NCBI GenBank assembly: GCA_000193795.2
Contig: AEPI01000023.1
Span: 4,954 to 68,953, forward strand
Direction of reading: 5' to 3'
Length of the DNA: 64,000 bases
Source of the DNA: Neisseria lactamica NS19
GTDB lineage: Bacteria; Pseudomonadota; Gammaproteobacteria; Burkholderiales; Neisseriaceae
Numbering within the stretch: the first letter of the stretch is position 1; each line of letters begins with the position of its first letter. Below the pieces are notes generated by a model. It ran no database searches. It saw only the letters and a list, made by a program, of their open reading frames with translations, and was not told the origin of the DNA. Of the stretch, positions 26,248 to 35,439 are shown piece by piece. The position numbers and the translations under genes were made by a program.

Positions 26248-27035
26248 ATGAACCATCAGGACGCACGCTGGCAGGTTCACCGCCATCTCGCCGAACATGC
26301 CGACCAACGCCTGACACTCGTCCGCAATGTACCCGGGCATATCCTGCTTGCCGGTGCGGATGCGGACATCAGCCGCAGCCTGCTGGCGAAACGCTATCCG
26401 CAGGCGGTATTTGAAGAATACGACTCTCGTGCGGATTTTTTGGCAGTCGCCGCCGCCGCCCGCAAAGGCGGTTTTTGGCAAAGGTTTGCGGGTAAGGGCG
26501 TGGTGCAGCACTGCCAATCTCCGACCGTGCCGCTGCCCGAAGCGTGTGCCGATATGTTGTGGTCGAATCTCGGTTTGACGGAAGCGGAAAGCATCGTCCC
26601 CGTGCTGCAAAATTGGGCGCGTGCGCTAAAAACCGACGGGCTGCTTTTTTCACCTGCTTCGGGCGCGATACCTTGGCGGAACTGAAATGCCGTCTGAAAG
26701 AAAACGGCATTGTCAGCCGCAGCGCGCTTTTCCCCGATATGCACGACTTGGGCGATATGCTCGCCGAAAACGGGTTTTACGACCCCGTTACCGATACGGC
26801 GAAGCTGGTGTTGGATTACAAAAAGGCGGAAACGTTTTGGGTGGATATGGACACGCTGGGCATCTGGCGGTCGATGGCGTGGAACGATGAAGACGCCGCG
26901 CGTTCGTGTGTCGGGGCGATATTTGAACGGGAAGGCAGTTTGAGCATTACGCTGGAAACGGTGTACGGACACGCCGTTAAAAAACTGATGCTGCCGCAAG
27001 GGGAAAACGTGGTGCGGTTTTTCCCGAAGAAATGA
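26248..27035 (+). pseudogene. bioC: Malonyl-ACP O-methyltransferase bioC, frameshifted
   Basis: ATG 26248 lies one base after the bioH stop (TGAGATG). The first frame reads about 132 residues with SAM-methyltransferase character (HILLAGADADISRSLLAKRYP ... WSNLGLTEAE) and then runs to a stop at 26685. The second part of the gene continues in the +1-shifted frame (DTLAELKCRLKENG to the stop at 27035). One additional T in the TTTTTT run at 26645-26650 would join them. BioC makes the methyl ester that BioH removes. The second part contains a DUS (26687-26698). Either a real mutation, a slippage state, or a sequencing error. Confidence 0.8.
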
Positions 27036-27042
27036 TGTGCAG

Positions 27043-27079
27043 ATGCCGTCTGAAGCCGTTTCCAAGCTTCAGACGGCAT
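27043..27079. terminator. Paired DUS hairpin
   Basis: DUS at 27043-27054 and inverted copy at 27068-27079; ends the bioH-bioC transcript. Confidence 0.78.
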
Positions 27080-27116
27080 TTATCTGTGAAAACCGACAGA
27101 AATAAAGGAAATGCCG

Positions 27117-28613
27117 ATGTATGCCGATGCCGGAGACGTATATTGCGTCTATAACTTCAGACTGAAGCAGTACACTGCCTATCAGGTTACCCGGGTTGAA
27201 GAACACGGCGGTAAAAAAACACGTGCGACCCTGCTGGCTTTGGACTGGCAGGGCAACAAACCGCTTGGGGAGTCGGAGCTGGCGGATTTGAAACCGCTTT
27301 ACAAAGACTTTATGTATTGGGAACGCGGTCTGCACATGTATAAGGCAAGTGCCGTCGTGCCAACGGGATATGTACGGGTTGGGAATACCGTGCCGCTGGC
27401 CGGCGAAGACACGCAGCAGTATGCCTCTTTTTGGGGCGACGGCTACGACGTGTACCGTCAGTTGAGATGGCAGCAGATACCCGAAAAACAGAGAAAGGCA
27501 TTCAAAAAAGCCGCCAAAAGCAAAAAGACCGTGATGTTTGCCGGACGGGAATACGGCATATCCAAACAGAATTTGAGCGATGTTTGGGACGATTTTGAAG
27601 ACGCGATGGAACTGAAGGCGTTTCCCTGCCTGTCTTCGCTGTTCCTGACCAAATGGCATAAAAATCTATATGAATATCTGGAGGAGTATCCGTTTATCAC
27701 CCGATTGTGCCTGGAAAACCACGGTCAGACCGTGCTGGATTTCAGCAATACGCGCATGACCGACCTTTCTGTCGATATGACCGGCGTGGAATCGCTTTAT
27801 CTGAACGAAGGCTTGGACAGCCTGAACCTGAAAGGCGAAATCAAGGAAAACTGCAAGGTCTGTACCGCCGAAAAGGGCGCGGGTCTGATTTTGGAAGTGG
27901 TCAAAAGCGTTCCTAAAGTGCGGGGTTTGGAAAACCTGACCGCCGTCAACGTTATGGGCATTGCCGATTTCGATATGCAAAACCTGTCGGAAACGTATCC
28001 TAAGCTCAAAACCATACGGCTGTGGGGCAAACCGGGCAATATCGCCAATTTTTCCACCGTATCGGGATTTGAGGATTTGGAAGTGTTCACTACCGTAGAT
28101 TTGTTCGGTTTCGGCGCGGACGACATCCCGCATCCCGACCGGCTGCCGAAGCTGCACAGGCTGTGGATGAGCAGCCTGCCCGAAGAGGCGGCGAAGGCAG
28201 TGAAGAAACTTTATAAGAAACGGAAGGAAGACGGTCTAGACCTGTGGATAGAAAAAGCCCGAAAACCCGAATGGCTGGCGCAAAATTTCGACAACCCCTT
28301 CCGCGATTGGGACGGCGAGGAGCATATTCCGAAAAGTCATGCCAAAAAAGCGGCGGAGCTGTACCGGAAAACCCGTGCCGGCGTGGTCAAACTGCTCGGC
28401 AATCCGCCTGAAAACATAGGAGAGGAGCTGGCAGAGGCGGTCAAAGCCTATACCGGAGGTTTCAACAAAATGGACAAAAAACACTTTATCGACACGGTAG
28501 AGCGGGAAGATATTGCCGAGGCGTTGGAAACGATATTGAACCTGATACCGGAGGGGTCTTGTGCCGACAAGGAAAAACTGTTTGAAATATTTGATAAAAA
28601 CAGGAATTTTTAA
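27117..28613 (+). CDS. Hypothetical protein with leucine-rich-repeat-like middle part
   Basis: 498 residues from ATG 27117, which has AAGGA seven bases upstream; ATG 27111 is too close to it. I do not recognise a named family. The N-terminus (AGDVYCVYNFRLKQYTAYQVTRV) looks like a compact beta domain. The middle (residues about 195-360) has repeats of the type L-x-x-L-x-x-x-x-L with beta spacing, such as LENLTAVNVMGIADF and FEDLEVFTTVDLFGFG, which suggests leucine-rich-repeat-like packing. The C-terminus is charged and helical. No signal peptide is seen, so it is probably cytoplasmic. Confidence 0.65.
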   Translation: MYADAGDVYCVYNFRLKQYTAYQVTRVEEHGGKKTRATLLALDWQGNKPLGESELADLKPLYKDFMYWERGLHMYKASAVVPTGYVRVGNTVPLAGEDTQQYASFWGDGYDVYRQLRWQQIPEKQRKAFKKAAKSKKTVMFAGREYGISKQNLSDVWDDFEDAMELKAFPCLSSLFLTKWHKNLYEYLEEYPFITRLCLENHGQTVLDFSNTRMTDLSVDMTGVESLYLNEGLDSLNLKGEIKENCKVCTAEKGAGLILEVVKSVPKVRGLENLTAVNVMGIADFDMQNLSETYPKLKTIRLWGKPGNIANFSTVSGFEDLEVFTTVDLFGFGADDIPHPDRLPKLHRLWMSSLPEEAAKAVKKLYKKRKEDGLDLWIEKARKPEWLAQNFDNPFRDWDGEEHIPKSHAKKAAELYRKTRAGVVKLLGNPPENIGEELAEAVKAYTGGFNKMDKKHFIDTVEREDIAEALETILNLIPEGSCADKEKLFEIFDKNRNF

Positions 28614-28622
28614 ACAGAGGCA

Positions 28623-28660
28623 ATGCCGTCTGAAACTTGGTAACGGGCTTCAGACGGCAT
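28623..28660. terminator. Paired DUS hairpin
   Basis: DUS at 28623-28634 and inverted copy at 28649-28660, between the convergent hypothetical gene and recQ. The right arm includes the recQ stop codon. Confidence 0.78.
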
Positions 28661-30950
28661 CCCGTTCCAACACCGCCAACACCGCCGCACCGTAACGTGC
28701 GGCTTTTTCTTCGCCTACGCCGTATACGGCGGCAAGCTCCGCCAAGCCTTCCGGCTGCTTGGCGGCAATGGCGCGCAGGGCGGCTTTGCTGAAAATACGG
28801 TAGGGTTCGGACTGTTCGTGTTTTGCCGTTTCGCCGCACCATCGGATCAGGGCGCGTATCAGGCGGCGTTTGCGTTTGGCGGCTTCATCGATGTCGTCTG
28901 AAAACGGACGGCAGACGGCGAGGATGTCCCGTCCGTATTTGGCGGCGCGTACGCTGCCCAAGCCGTGCACGCCTTCGAGGTCGGTTTCGGTTTCGGGCGT
29001 ATCGGCAAGCATATCGGCAAGGCTTTCGTCGGAGAGGACGGAATGCAGGGCGCAGTTTTCCGCCCTTGCCCGTTCATACCGCCAGGCTTCGAGTTTTTGG
29101 CGCAGTTGTTGTTCGCGTTCGGTTTGCGGGCGGATGACCGCGTCGCGGCTAAAGCCGGCGGCGTTGCGGCAGACTTCGAGTATGCCGTGTCCGAAACGTT
29201 CGGTTTTGGCTTCGCCCAAGCCGTAGATGTCGTGCAGCCCGTTGAGGTCTTGCGGCATTTTTTCGACAAGGTCGCGCAGGGTTTTGTCGCCGAAAATCAT
29301 ATAGGCGGGGATGCCTTCGGCCTCTGCCTGTTTCATACGCCAAACGCGCAATGCCTGCCACAGGCGTTCTTCGCGTTCGGTACGCAGCCAGTTGTCTTTG
29401 AGGGTGCGGACGGCGGGCTTGTCGCGCTTGAGCGGACGCAGCATCACTCCGGTTTCGCCTTTGAGGACTTTTTTGGCGGCTTCGGTCAGTTGCAATGCCT
29501 GATATCGGGTAATGTTGACGGTGAGGTAGCCGAGACTGATGCACTGGCGGATGACGCTGCGCCATTCTTTGTCGGACAACTCCGCACCGATACCGAAGGT
29601 GGACAGTTGTTCGTGCCGGTTGCCGCGTATCCAATCGTCGCTTTTGCCGCGCAAAAGGTTGGTGATGTAACCGGCGGCAAAACGTTGTCCGGCGCGGTAC
29701 ACGCAGCTGAGTAATTTTTGCACCAACACCGTGCCGTCAAACCGTACGGGCGGATGCAGGCAGTTGTCGCAACGGCCGCAGGGTTCGGATTCTTCGCCGA
29801 AATGTTTGAGCAGCAGTACGCGGCGGCAGGCGGCGGTTTCGCAGACGGCAAGCATGGCATCGAGTTTTTGCATTTCGATTTGCTTTTGTACTTCGTCGCT
29901 GTTGCCTTCGGCAATCCGCTCGCGCAGCAACACCCAATCATTCAAGCCGTAACACAGCCAGCTCGCGGCAGGCAGCCCGTCCCGGCCGGCGCGCCCCGAT
30001 TCCTGATAGAAATGTTCGACACTCCGGGGCATATCGAGATGGGCGACAAAGCGCACGTCGGGTTTGTCTATGCCCATGCCGAATGCTACGGTCGCCACCA
30101 CGATAATATTGTCTTCATGCGTAAAGCGGCGTTGGTTTTTCTCACGCACGTCCATGCCCAAACCGGCGTGATACGGAATCGCGTTTAATCCGTTTTCACG
30201 CAAAAACCGCGCCACATCTTCAACCTTTTTGCGGCTTAGGCAATACACAATGCCGCTTTGTCCCGCCATTTCTTTGCGGATGAAGTCCAGCAGTTGTTTT
30301 TTGCCGTTGTTTTTTTCGATAACCTGATAATAAATATTCGGACGGTCAAAGCTGGAGACAAATTCGGGCGCGTCGTCCAAATGCAGATAATGCTTGATGT
30401 CGGCGCGCGTGGCGGCATCGGCGGTGGCGGTCAGGGCGATGCGCGGGACGTTCGGATAGCGTTCGGCAAGCATGCCGAGCTGTTGATATTCGGGGCGGAA
30501 ATCGTGTCCCCATTGGCTGACGCAATGCGCCTCGTCAATGGCAAACAGGCTGACGGTTTGTTGGTCGAGAAAACGCAAAAAGCGGTCGGTAACCAAGCGT
30601 TCCGGCGCGACATAAAGCAGTTTCAGACGGCCTTGGGCAAGCTTGTCGGCAATCTCGCGCGCCTCGTCTGCCGATGTGCCGCTGTTGACTGCCGCCGCTT
30701 CAATCCCGGCCACATGCAGGCTGGCCACTTGGTCGTTCATCAGCGCAATCAGCGGCGATACGACAACCGCCACGCCTTCGCGCATCAGCGCGGGAATCTG
30801 GTAACACAAAGACTTGCCCCCGCCCGTCGGCATCAGCACCATCAAACTACCGCCGCCTGCCAAAGCATTGACGATAGCCTCCTGCCTGCCGCGAAATTCG
30901 GGATAACCGAATACTTCGTGCAAAATCTGTTTGGCGGTCGGTCGGTGCAT
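28650..30950 (-). CDS. recQ: ATP-dependent DNA helicase RecQ with three HRDC domains
   Basis: 766 residues, much longer than E. coli RecQ (about 610). Helicase core with Walker A (MPTGGGKS, about 40-47) and DEAH (139-142), the QWGHDFRPEY aromatic loop, then a zinc-binding domain with four cysteines (CRRVLLL...CGRCDNC) and a winged helix. After about residue 520 come three repeated HRDC domains (each has the pattern ALRxWR...PAYMIFGDKTLRDL / LEAWRYERA...LSDESLADML / IRWCGETAK...FSKAALRAIA). Triple HRDC RecQ is the known Neisseria form and serves recombination, pilin variation and repair. Confidence 0.97.
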   Translation of the reverse strand: MHRPTAKQILHEVFGYPEFRGRQEAIVNALAGGGSLMVLMPTGGGKSLCYQIPALMREGVAVVVSPLIALMNDQVASLHVAGIEAAAVNSGTSADEAREIADKLAQGRLKLLYVAPERLVTDRFLRFLDQQTVSLFAIDEAHCVSQWGHDFRPEYQQLGMLAERYPNVPRIALTATADAATRADIKHYLHLDDAPEFVSSFDRPNIYYQVIEKNNGKKQLLDFIRKEMAGQSGIVYCLSRKKVEDVARFLRENGLNAIPYHAGLGMDVREKNQRRFTHEDNIIVVATVAFGMGIDKPDVRFVAHLDMPRSVEHFYQESGRAGRDGLPAASWLCYGLNDWVLLRERIAEGNSDEVQKQIEMQKLDAMLAVCETAACRRVLLLKHFGEESEPCGRCDNCLHPPVRFDGTVLVQKLLSCVYRAGQRFAAGYITNLLRGKSDDWIRGNRHEQLSTFGIGAELSDKEWRSVIRQCISLGYLTVNITRYQALQLTEAAKKVLKGETGVMLRPLKRDKPAVRTLKDNWLRTEREERLWQALRVWRMKQAEAEGIPAYMIFGDKTLRDLVEKMPQDLNGLHDIYGLGEAKTERFGHGILEVCRNAAGFSRDAVIRPQTEREQQLRQKLEAWRYERARAENCALHSVLSDESLADMLADTPETETDLEGVHGLGSVRAAKYGRDILAVCRPFSDDIDEAAKRKRRLIRALIRWCGETAKHEQSEPYRIFSKAALRAIAAKQPEGLAELAAVYGVGEEKAARYGAAVLAVLERDAV

Positions 30951-31015
30951 GATGGTTCCGTGTCCGGTAAAGGGTGTGTCGGTTAAAGAAAGGGAATGCC
31001 GTCTGAAATCGGGAT

Positions 31016-31798
31016 TTAGAAGAGTTTGCCCACTTCTGCCTCAATATCGCCGGCACGCATGAACGTTTCGCCGATCAGGAAGGTGTGCACGCCGCGCGCC
31101 CGCATAAATTCCACATCCGCCTTACCCGTAATGCCGCTTTCGGTAACGACGGTTTTGCCTTCCAGCGCGGGCAGCAGCGACAGGGTTTGGTCGAGTGAGA
31201 CTTCAAAAGTCCTCAGGTTGCGGTTGTTTACACCCCACAACGGCGTGGTCAGGTTGCGGCACTTTTTCAATTCGCTTTCATCGTGCAGCTCGAGCAGGAC
31301 GGTCATGCCCAATTCGTGCGCCACCGCTTCAAAGCGTTCCAATTGTTCCTGTTCCAGTGCGGCGGCAATCAGCAGGACGGCATCCGCCCCCCATGCGCGC
31401 GCCTGATAAACCTGGTATTCGTCGATGATGAAGTCTTTGCGCAGCACGGGCAGCGATACGGCTTCGCGCGCCTGTTTGAGGTATTCGGGCGAACCTTGGA
31501 AATAGGGTTCGTCTGTCAGTACGGACAAACACGCCGCACCGGCGTTTTCATATGCGCGTGCAATCTCGGCAGGATAAAAATCGGCACGGATTAACCCCTT
31601 GCTCGGGCTTGCCTTTTTGATTTCGGCAATGACGGCGGGCAGGTTTAGGCGGTGTTTGCCGCGTATCGAACCGATAAAGCTGCGGACGGGCGAAGCTTCT
31701 GCGGCAAGTGCGCGGATGTGTTCGGGGGAAACGGCGGCTTTTTGGGCGGCAACTTCCTGTGCTTTCGTGGCAAGGATTTTATTGAGGATGTCGGTCAT
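31016..31798 (-). CDS. trpC: Indole-3-glycerol phosphate synthase
   Basis: 260 residues, a (beta/alpha)8 barrel enzyme of tryptophan synthesis, not fused to TrpF. Motifs are VIAEIKKASPSKGLI (substrate lysine), VLRKDFIIDEYQVYQAR, LGVNNRNL (here WGVNNRNLRTFEV) and VTESGI. A single DUS (30996-31007) lies past its end. The other trp genes are not near. Confidence 0.96.
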   Translation of the reverse strand: MTDILNKILATKAQEVAAQKAAVSPEHIRALAAEASPVRSFIGSIRGKHRLNLPAVIAEIKKASPSKGLIRADFYPAEIARAYENAGAACLSVLTDEPYFQGSPEYLKQAREAVSLPVLRKDFIIDEYQVYQARAWGADAVLLIAAALEQEQLERFEAVAHELGMTVLLELHDESELKKCRNLTTPLWGVNNRNLRTFEVSLDQTLSLLPALEGKTVVTESGITGKADVEFMRARGVHTFLIGETFMRAGDIEAEVGKLF

Positions 31799-31848
31799 GT
31801 CGTGTTCCGTATTCGTCCGGGGAAAGGGGGAATATTAGCATCAAACCG

Positions 31849-32805
31849 TTACCGCCTGTTTGTGCGGAAGCTGTCGAAGTAGGACAGGACGGTTTGCGGC
31901 AGCCATTGCAGGTGCAGCCTGCCGCCGGTGCTGCCGACAAAGCCGGCGTGTCCGCCGTGTGCCGGCTGGAACAGGGTAACGGCTTCGGACACTTCGTCCG
32001 GTGTCGGCAGCGCTTCGGGCGGCAGGAAGGGGTCGTTGGCGGCATTGAGCAGGAGCAGCGGTTTGGCAACGTGTTTGAGCAGCGGTTTGCAGGAAGTTCG
32101 GCGGTAGTAGTCGTGCCGGTCGGCAAAGCCGTGCAGCGGTGCGGTAAAACGGTCGTCAAACTCGCCCAATGTTTTGCACCCTGCGGCAAATGCCGTCTGA
32201 AAACCTTGGAGCGACCGTGCTTTGGGTATCAGGGTGCGGAGGAAGTAGCGCGTGTAGAGCAGCCGGGTGATGCCCCGGTCGAAGCGGCTGCCTGCCGCCT
32301 CTGCATCGACGGGGGCGGATACGGCGGCCGAGGCGTGCGGCAATGCCTTTTTGCCCTGTTCGCCCAAATATTTTGCCAGCGCGTTGCCGCCCAGCGATAC
32401 GCCGACGGCGTATATTTCACGGTAACGCGCGGCGAGCGTGTCCAAAGTAAAGGCGATTTCGGCGGTATCGCCCAAGTGGTAGAACACCGGGGCGGTGTTC
32501 GCTACGCCGCCGCAGCTGCGGAAATGGACGACTGCGCCGTGCCAACCGCGGCTGCGTACCGCGAGCATCAGTTCGACCGCGTAATGGCTGCGGCTGCTTC
32601 CTTCCAAACCGTGAAACAGCACGACCAGCGGCACATCGGGCGAAATGCCGTCTGAAAAGTCGTAGGCGACTTTGGTTTTACCCGTGCTGTCGGGAAGCAG
32701 CTCACGGCGGTAGGCGGGCGCGGGGCGTTGCAGGAATTTGGCGGCCAGCGTGTCGGCATTGCCGTTGCGGAGGAAAAACGGTGTGTCCGGCGGTGTCAGA
32801 ATCAT
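31849..32805 (-). CDS. YheT-type alpha/beta hydrolase
   Basis: 318 residues. The oxyanion region LFHGLEGSSRSHY, the nucleophile elbow GVSLGGNAL and the C-terminal His in AHGGHAGFVG identify the UPF0017/YheT subfamily of hydrolases, whose physiological ester substrate is not established. Two DUS copies lie within the coding sequence (about 32190 and 32645) and one just upstream (32825-32837). Confidence 0.85.
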   Translation of the reverse strand: MILTPPDTPFFLRNGNADTLAAKFLQRPAPAYRRELLPDSTGKTKVAYDFSDGISPDVPLVVLFHGLEGSSRSHYAVELMLAVRSRGWHGAVVHFRSCGGVANTAPVFYHLGDTAEIAFTLDTLAARYREIYAVGVSLGGNALAKYLGEQGKKALPHASAAVSAPVDAEAAGSRFDRGITRLLYTRYFLRTLIPKARSLQGFQTAFAAGCKTLGEFDDRFTAPLHGFADRHDYYRRTSCKPLLKHVAKPLLLLNAANDPFLPPEALPTPDEVSEAVTLFQPAHGGHAGFVGSTGGRLHLQWLPQTVLSYFDSFRTNRR

Positions 32806-32934
32806 AAGGTATCGGTCTTCTTGTTTTCAGACGGCATTGATGTTGCGGCAGCCCGTCCGGCCGGCGCGGATGCGGGGATGGCGCCCGGATATAGGCGCGG
32901 GAAAAGCGTTTGCCGGCAAAAGGCGGCGCGCCGG

Positions 32935-34473
32935 TCAGTTTTCCACGCGTTTGAAATGGCGCGGACGGAAGCCCAAAGCCGCCAGCGAGGCGAAATACAG
33001 GCAGCCGCCGACGGCAATCAGGATGCAGAGCTGCCCCGCTTTCCGCATTCCGCCGGCGTGCGCCCATTCAAACGGCAGGTAAGCCTGCGCCGCCCACAGT
33101 CCGCCGCCCATCACGGCGAGCGCAAGCAGCATTTTTGCCAAAAATGCCGCCCAACCCTTGCCGGGCCGGTAAATGCCGTGTTTGCGCAACAGGTAAAACA
33201 ACAATCCCGCATTGATGCACGCGCCCAGACCGATGGCGAGCGAAAGTCCGGCGTGTTTCAGCGGGCCGATAAAGGCAAGGTTCATCAACTGCGTGCAGAT
33301 GAGCGTGAAGATGGCGATTTTGACGGGCGTTTTGATGTTTTGCCGCGCATAGAAGCCGGGCGCCAACACTTTAATCACAATTAAACCGATTAAACCGAAA
33401 GAATAGGCAATCAGCGCGTGCTGCGTCATCTGCGCGTCAAACAGCGTGAATTCTCGGTACATAAACAAGGTTGCCACCAACGGGAACGACAACACCGCCA
33501 GTCCGACCGCCGCCGGCAGCGTCAGCAGCATGCACAGGCGCAAACCCCAGTCGAGCAGGGCGGAAAACTGTTCCGTATCTTGGTTTGCCGAGTGTTTGGA
33601 CAAAGTCGGCAGCAAAATCGTACCGAGTGCCGCCCCCAGCACGCCGCCGGGCAATTCCATCAGGCGGTCGGCGTAATACATCCACGAAACGCTGCCCGAT
33701 TGCAGATAAGACGCGAAAATCGTGTTGATTACCAAAGAAACCTGCGCCACGCTCACGCCCAAAATCGCCGGTGCCATCTGTTTCATCACGCGGTTGACCG
33801 CCGCATCTTTGAAACCCAGCTTGGGCAGTTTCAAAAAACCCAGTTTCGCCAGCCAAGGGAGTTGGAAGCCGAGCTGCAAAATGCCGCCGGCAAAAACCGC
33901 CCATGCCAGCGCGGTAACGGGCGGATCGAAATACGGCACGAAAAACAGCGCGAATACGATAAACGACACGTTCAGGAACGTGGGTGTAAACGCCGGAATG
34001 CCGAACTTATGATAAGAATTGAGTACCGAGCCGACAAAAGAAGAAAGTGAAATCAATAAGATATAGGGGAACGTAATCCGCAGCAAATCGATGGAGAGCT
34101 GAAACTTATCGGCATCTTTGGCAAAACCGGGTGCGGAAACATAAATCACCCAAGGCGCGGCAAGTATGCCCAGCGCGGTAACAATGACCAGTACAAACGA
34201 CAGCATCCCCGCCACATGGCGGATAAACGCCTCCGTCGCCTCTTTGGAACGCGTTTCCTTATATTCCGCCAAAATCGGCACAAACGCTTGGGCAAACGCC
34301 CCTTCCGCAAACACGCGGCGCAGCAGGTTGGGCAGTTTGAACGCGACAAAAAACGCATCCGTCGCCATACCCGCGCCGAATGCCCGCGCAATGACCGTAT
34401 CGCGCACAAATCCCAAAATGCGCGACACCATCGTCAGGCTGCCGACTTTTGCCAAAGCTCTCAGCATATTCAT
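32935..34473 (-). CDS. murJ: Lipid II flippase MurJ
   Basis: 512 residues, about 14 membrane helices, of the MviN/MurJ family that moves lipid II across the inner membrane. Signatures are GSLTMVSRILGFVRDTVIARAFGAG at the N-terminus, the AFFVAFKLPNLLRRVFAEGAFAQAFVP stretch and ALGTILLPTLSKH. Two ATGs are possible (34476 and 34473); GAGGA lies six bases from the latter, so that one is preferred. Confidence 0.95.
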   Translation of the reverse strand: MNMLRALAKVGSLTMVSRILGFVRDTVIARAFGAGMATDAFFVAFKLPNLLRRVFAEGAFAQAFVPILAEYKETRSKEATEAFIRHVAGMLSFVLVIVTALGILAAPWVIYVSAPGFAKDADKFQLSIDLLRITFPYILLISLSSFVGSVLNSYHKFGIPAFTPTFLNVSFIVFALFFVPYFDPPVTALAWAVFAGGILQLGFQLPWLAKLGFLKLPKLGFKDAAVNRVMKQMAPAILGVSVAQVSLVINTIFASYLQSGSVSWMYYADRLMELPGGVLGAALGTILLPTLSKHSANQDTEQFSALLDWGLRLCMLLTLPAAVGLAVLSFPLVATLFMYREFTLFDAQMTQHALIAYSFGLIGLIVIKVLAPGFYARQNIKTPVKIAIFTLICTQLMNLAFIGPLKHAGLSLAIGLGACINAGLLFYLLRKHGIYRPGKGWAAFLAKMLLALAVMGGGLWAAQAYLPFEWAHAGGMRKAGQLCILIAVGGCLYFASLAALGFRPRHFKRVEN

Positions 34474-34535
34474 CATTGTTCCTCAACAGTCGTACCCGTT
34501 CGGGGCGGCGGCGCGTATTGTACGACAGAAACCGC

Positions 34536-34567
34536 TTCAGACGGCATCGGGTTTGATGCCGTCTGAA
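34536..34567. terminator. Inverted DUS pair
   Basis: Inverted DUS at 34536-34547 and 34556-34567, in the divergent gap between murJ and dsbA. As both genes point away from it, its role is DNA uptake more than termination. Confidence 0.6.
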
Positions 34568-34690
34568 GCGGTTTCCCGAAACGAAAACTTCCTTTTCCGG
34601 CGGCAAACTGTATCAACACGCGGAAATGCAATAAAATAGCCGGATTCCGATTGATTTCCAACATCCATTTCCAACATCACGGAGAGCCGT

Positions 34691-35383
34691 ATGAAATCCA
34701 GACATCTCGCCCTCGGCGTTGCCGCCCTGTTCGCCCTTGCCGCGTGCGACAGCAAAGTCCAAACCAGCGTCCCCGCCGACAGCGCGCCTGCCGCTTCCGC
34801 CGCCCCTGCCGGGCTGGTCGAAGGGCAAAACTATACCGTCCTTGCCAACCCGATTCCCCAACAGCAGGCAGGCAAGGTCGAAGTGCTCGAATTTTTCGGC
34901 TATTTCTGCCCGCACTGCGCCCACCTCGAACCCGTTTTGAGCAAACACGCCAAGTCTTTTAAAGACGATATGTACCTGCGTACCGAACACGTCGTCTGGC
35001 AAAAAGAAATGCTGCCGCTCGCCCGCCTTGCCGCCGCCGTCGATATGGCTGCCGCCGACAGCAAAGATGTGGCGAACAGCCATATTTTCGATGCGATGGT
35101 TAATCAGAGAATTAAGCTGCAAGAGCCGGAAGTCCTCAAAAAATGGCTGGGCGAACAAACCGCCTTTGACGGCAAAAAAGTCCTTGCCGCCTATGAATCT
35201 CCCGAAAGCCAGGCACGCGCCGGCAAAATGCAGGAGCTGACCGAAACCTTCCAAATCGACGGTACGCCCACGGTTATCGTCGGCGGCAAATATAAAGTCG
35301 AATTTGCCGACTGGGAGTCCGGTATGAACACCATCGACCTTTTGGCGGACAAAGTACGCGAAGAACAAAAAGCCGCGCAGTAA
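34691..35383 (+). CDS. dsbA: Thiol:disulfide interchange protein DsbA (lipoprotein)
   Basis: 230 residues. A lipoprotein signal ends in LAAC (Cys19), followed by an Ala/Pro/Ser-rich linker and a thioredoxin-fold DsbA domain with the CPHC active site (Cys73-Cys76) and the cis-proline in DGTPTVIVGG. Lipid-anchored DsbA is known for Neisseria, where more than one dsbA exists; this copy corresponds to the one close to lptD. It oxidises cysteines in exported proteins; LptD, encoded nearby, has several cysteines and is a plausible client (inference). Confidence 0.93.
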   Translation: MKSRHLALGVAALFALAACDSKVQTSVPADSAPAASAAPAGLVEGQNYTVLANPIPQQQAGKVEVLEFFGYFCPHCAHLEPVLSKHAKSFKDDMYLRTEHVVWQKEMLPLARLAAAVDMAAADSKDVANSHIFDAMVNQRIKLQEPEVLKKWLGEQTAFDGKKVLAAYESPESQARAGKMQELTETFQIDGTPTVIVGGKYKVEFADWESGMNTIDLLADKVREEQKAAQ

Positions 35384-35396
35384 GCCCGTTTGAAAA

Positions 35397-35428
35397 ATGC
35401 CGTCTGAAACTTGGTTTTCAGACGGCAT
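35397..35428. terminator. Paired DUS hairpin
   Basis: DUS at 35397-35408 and inverted copy at 35417-35428 with a T run nearby; terminator between the convergent dsbA and amgK. Confidence 0.78.
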
Positions 35429-35439
35429 TTTGATTGGGT

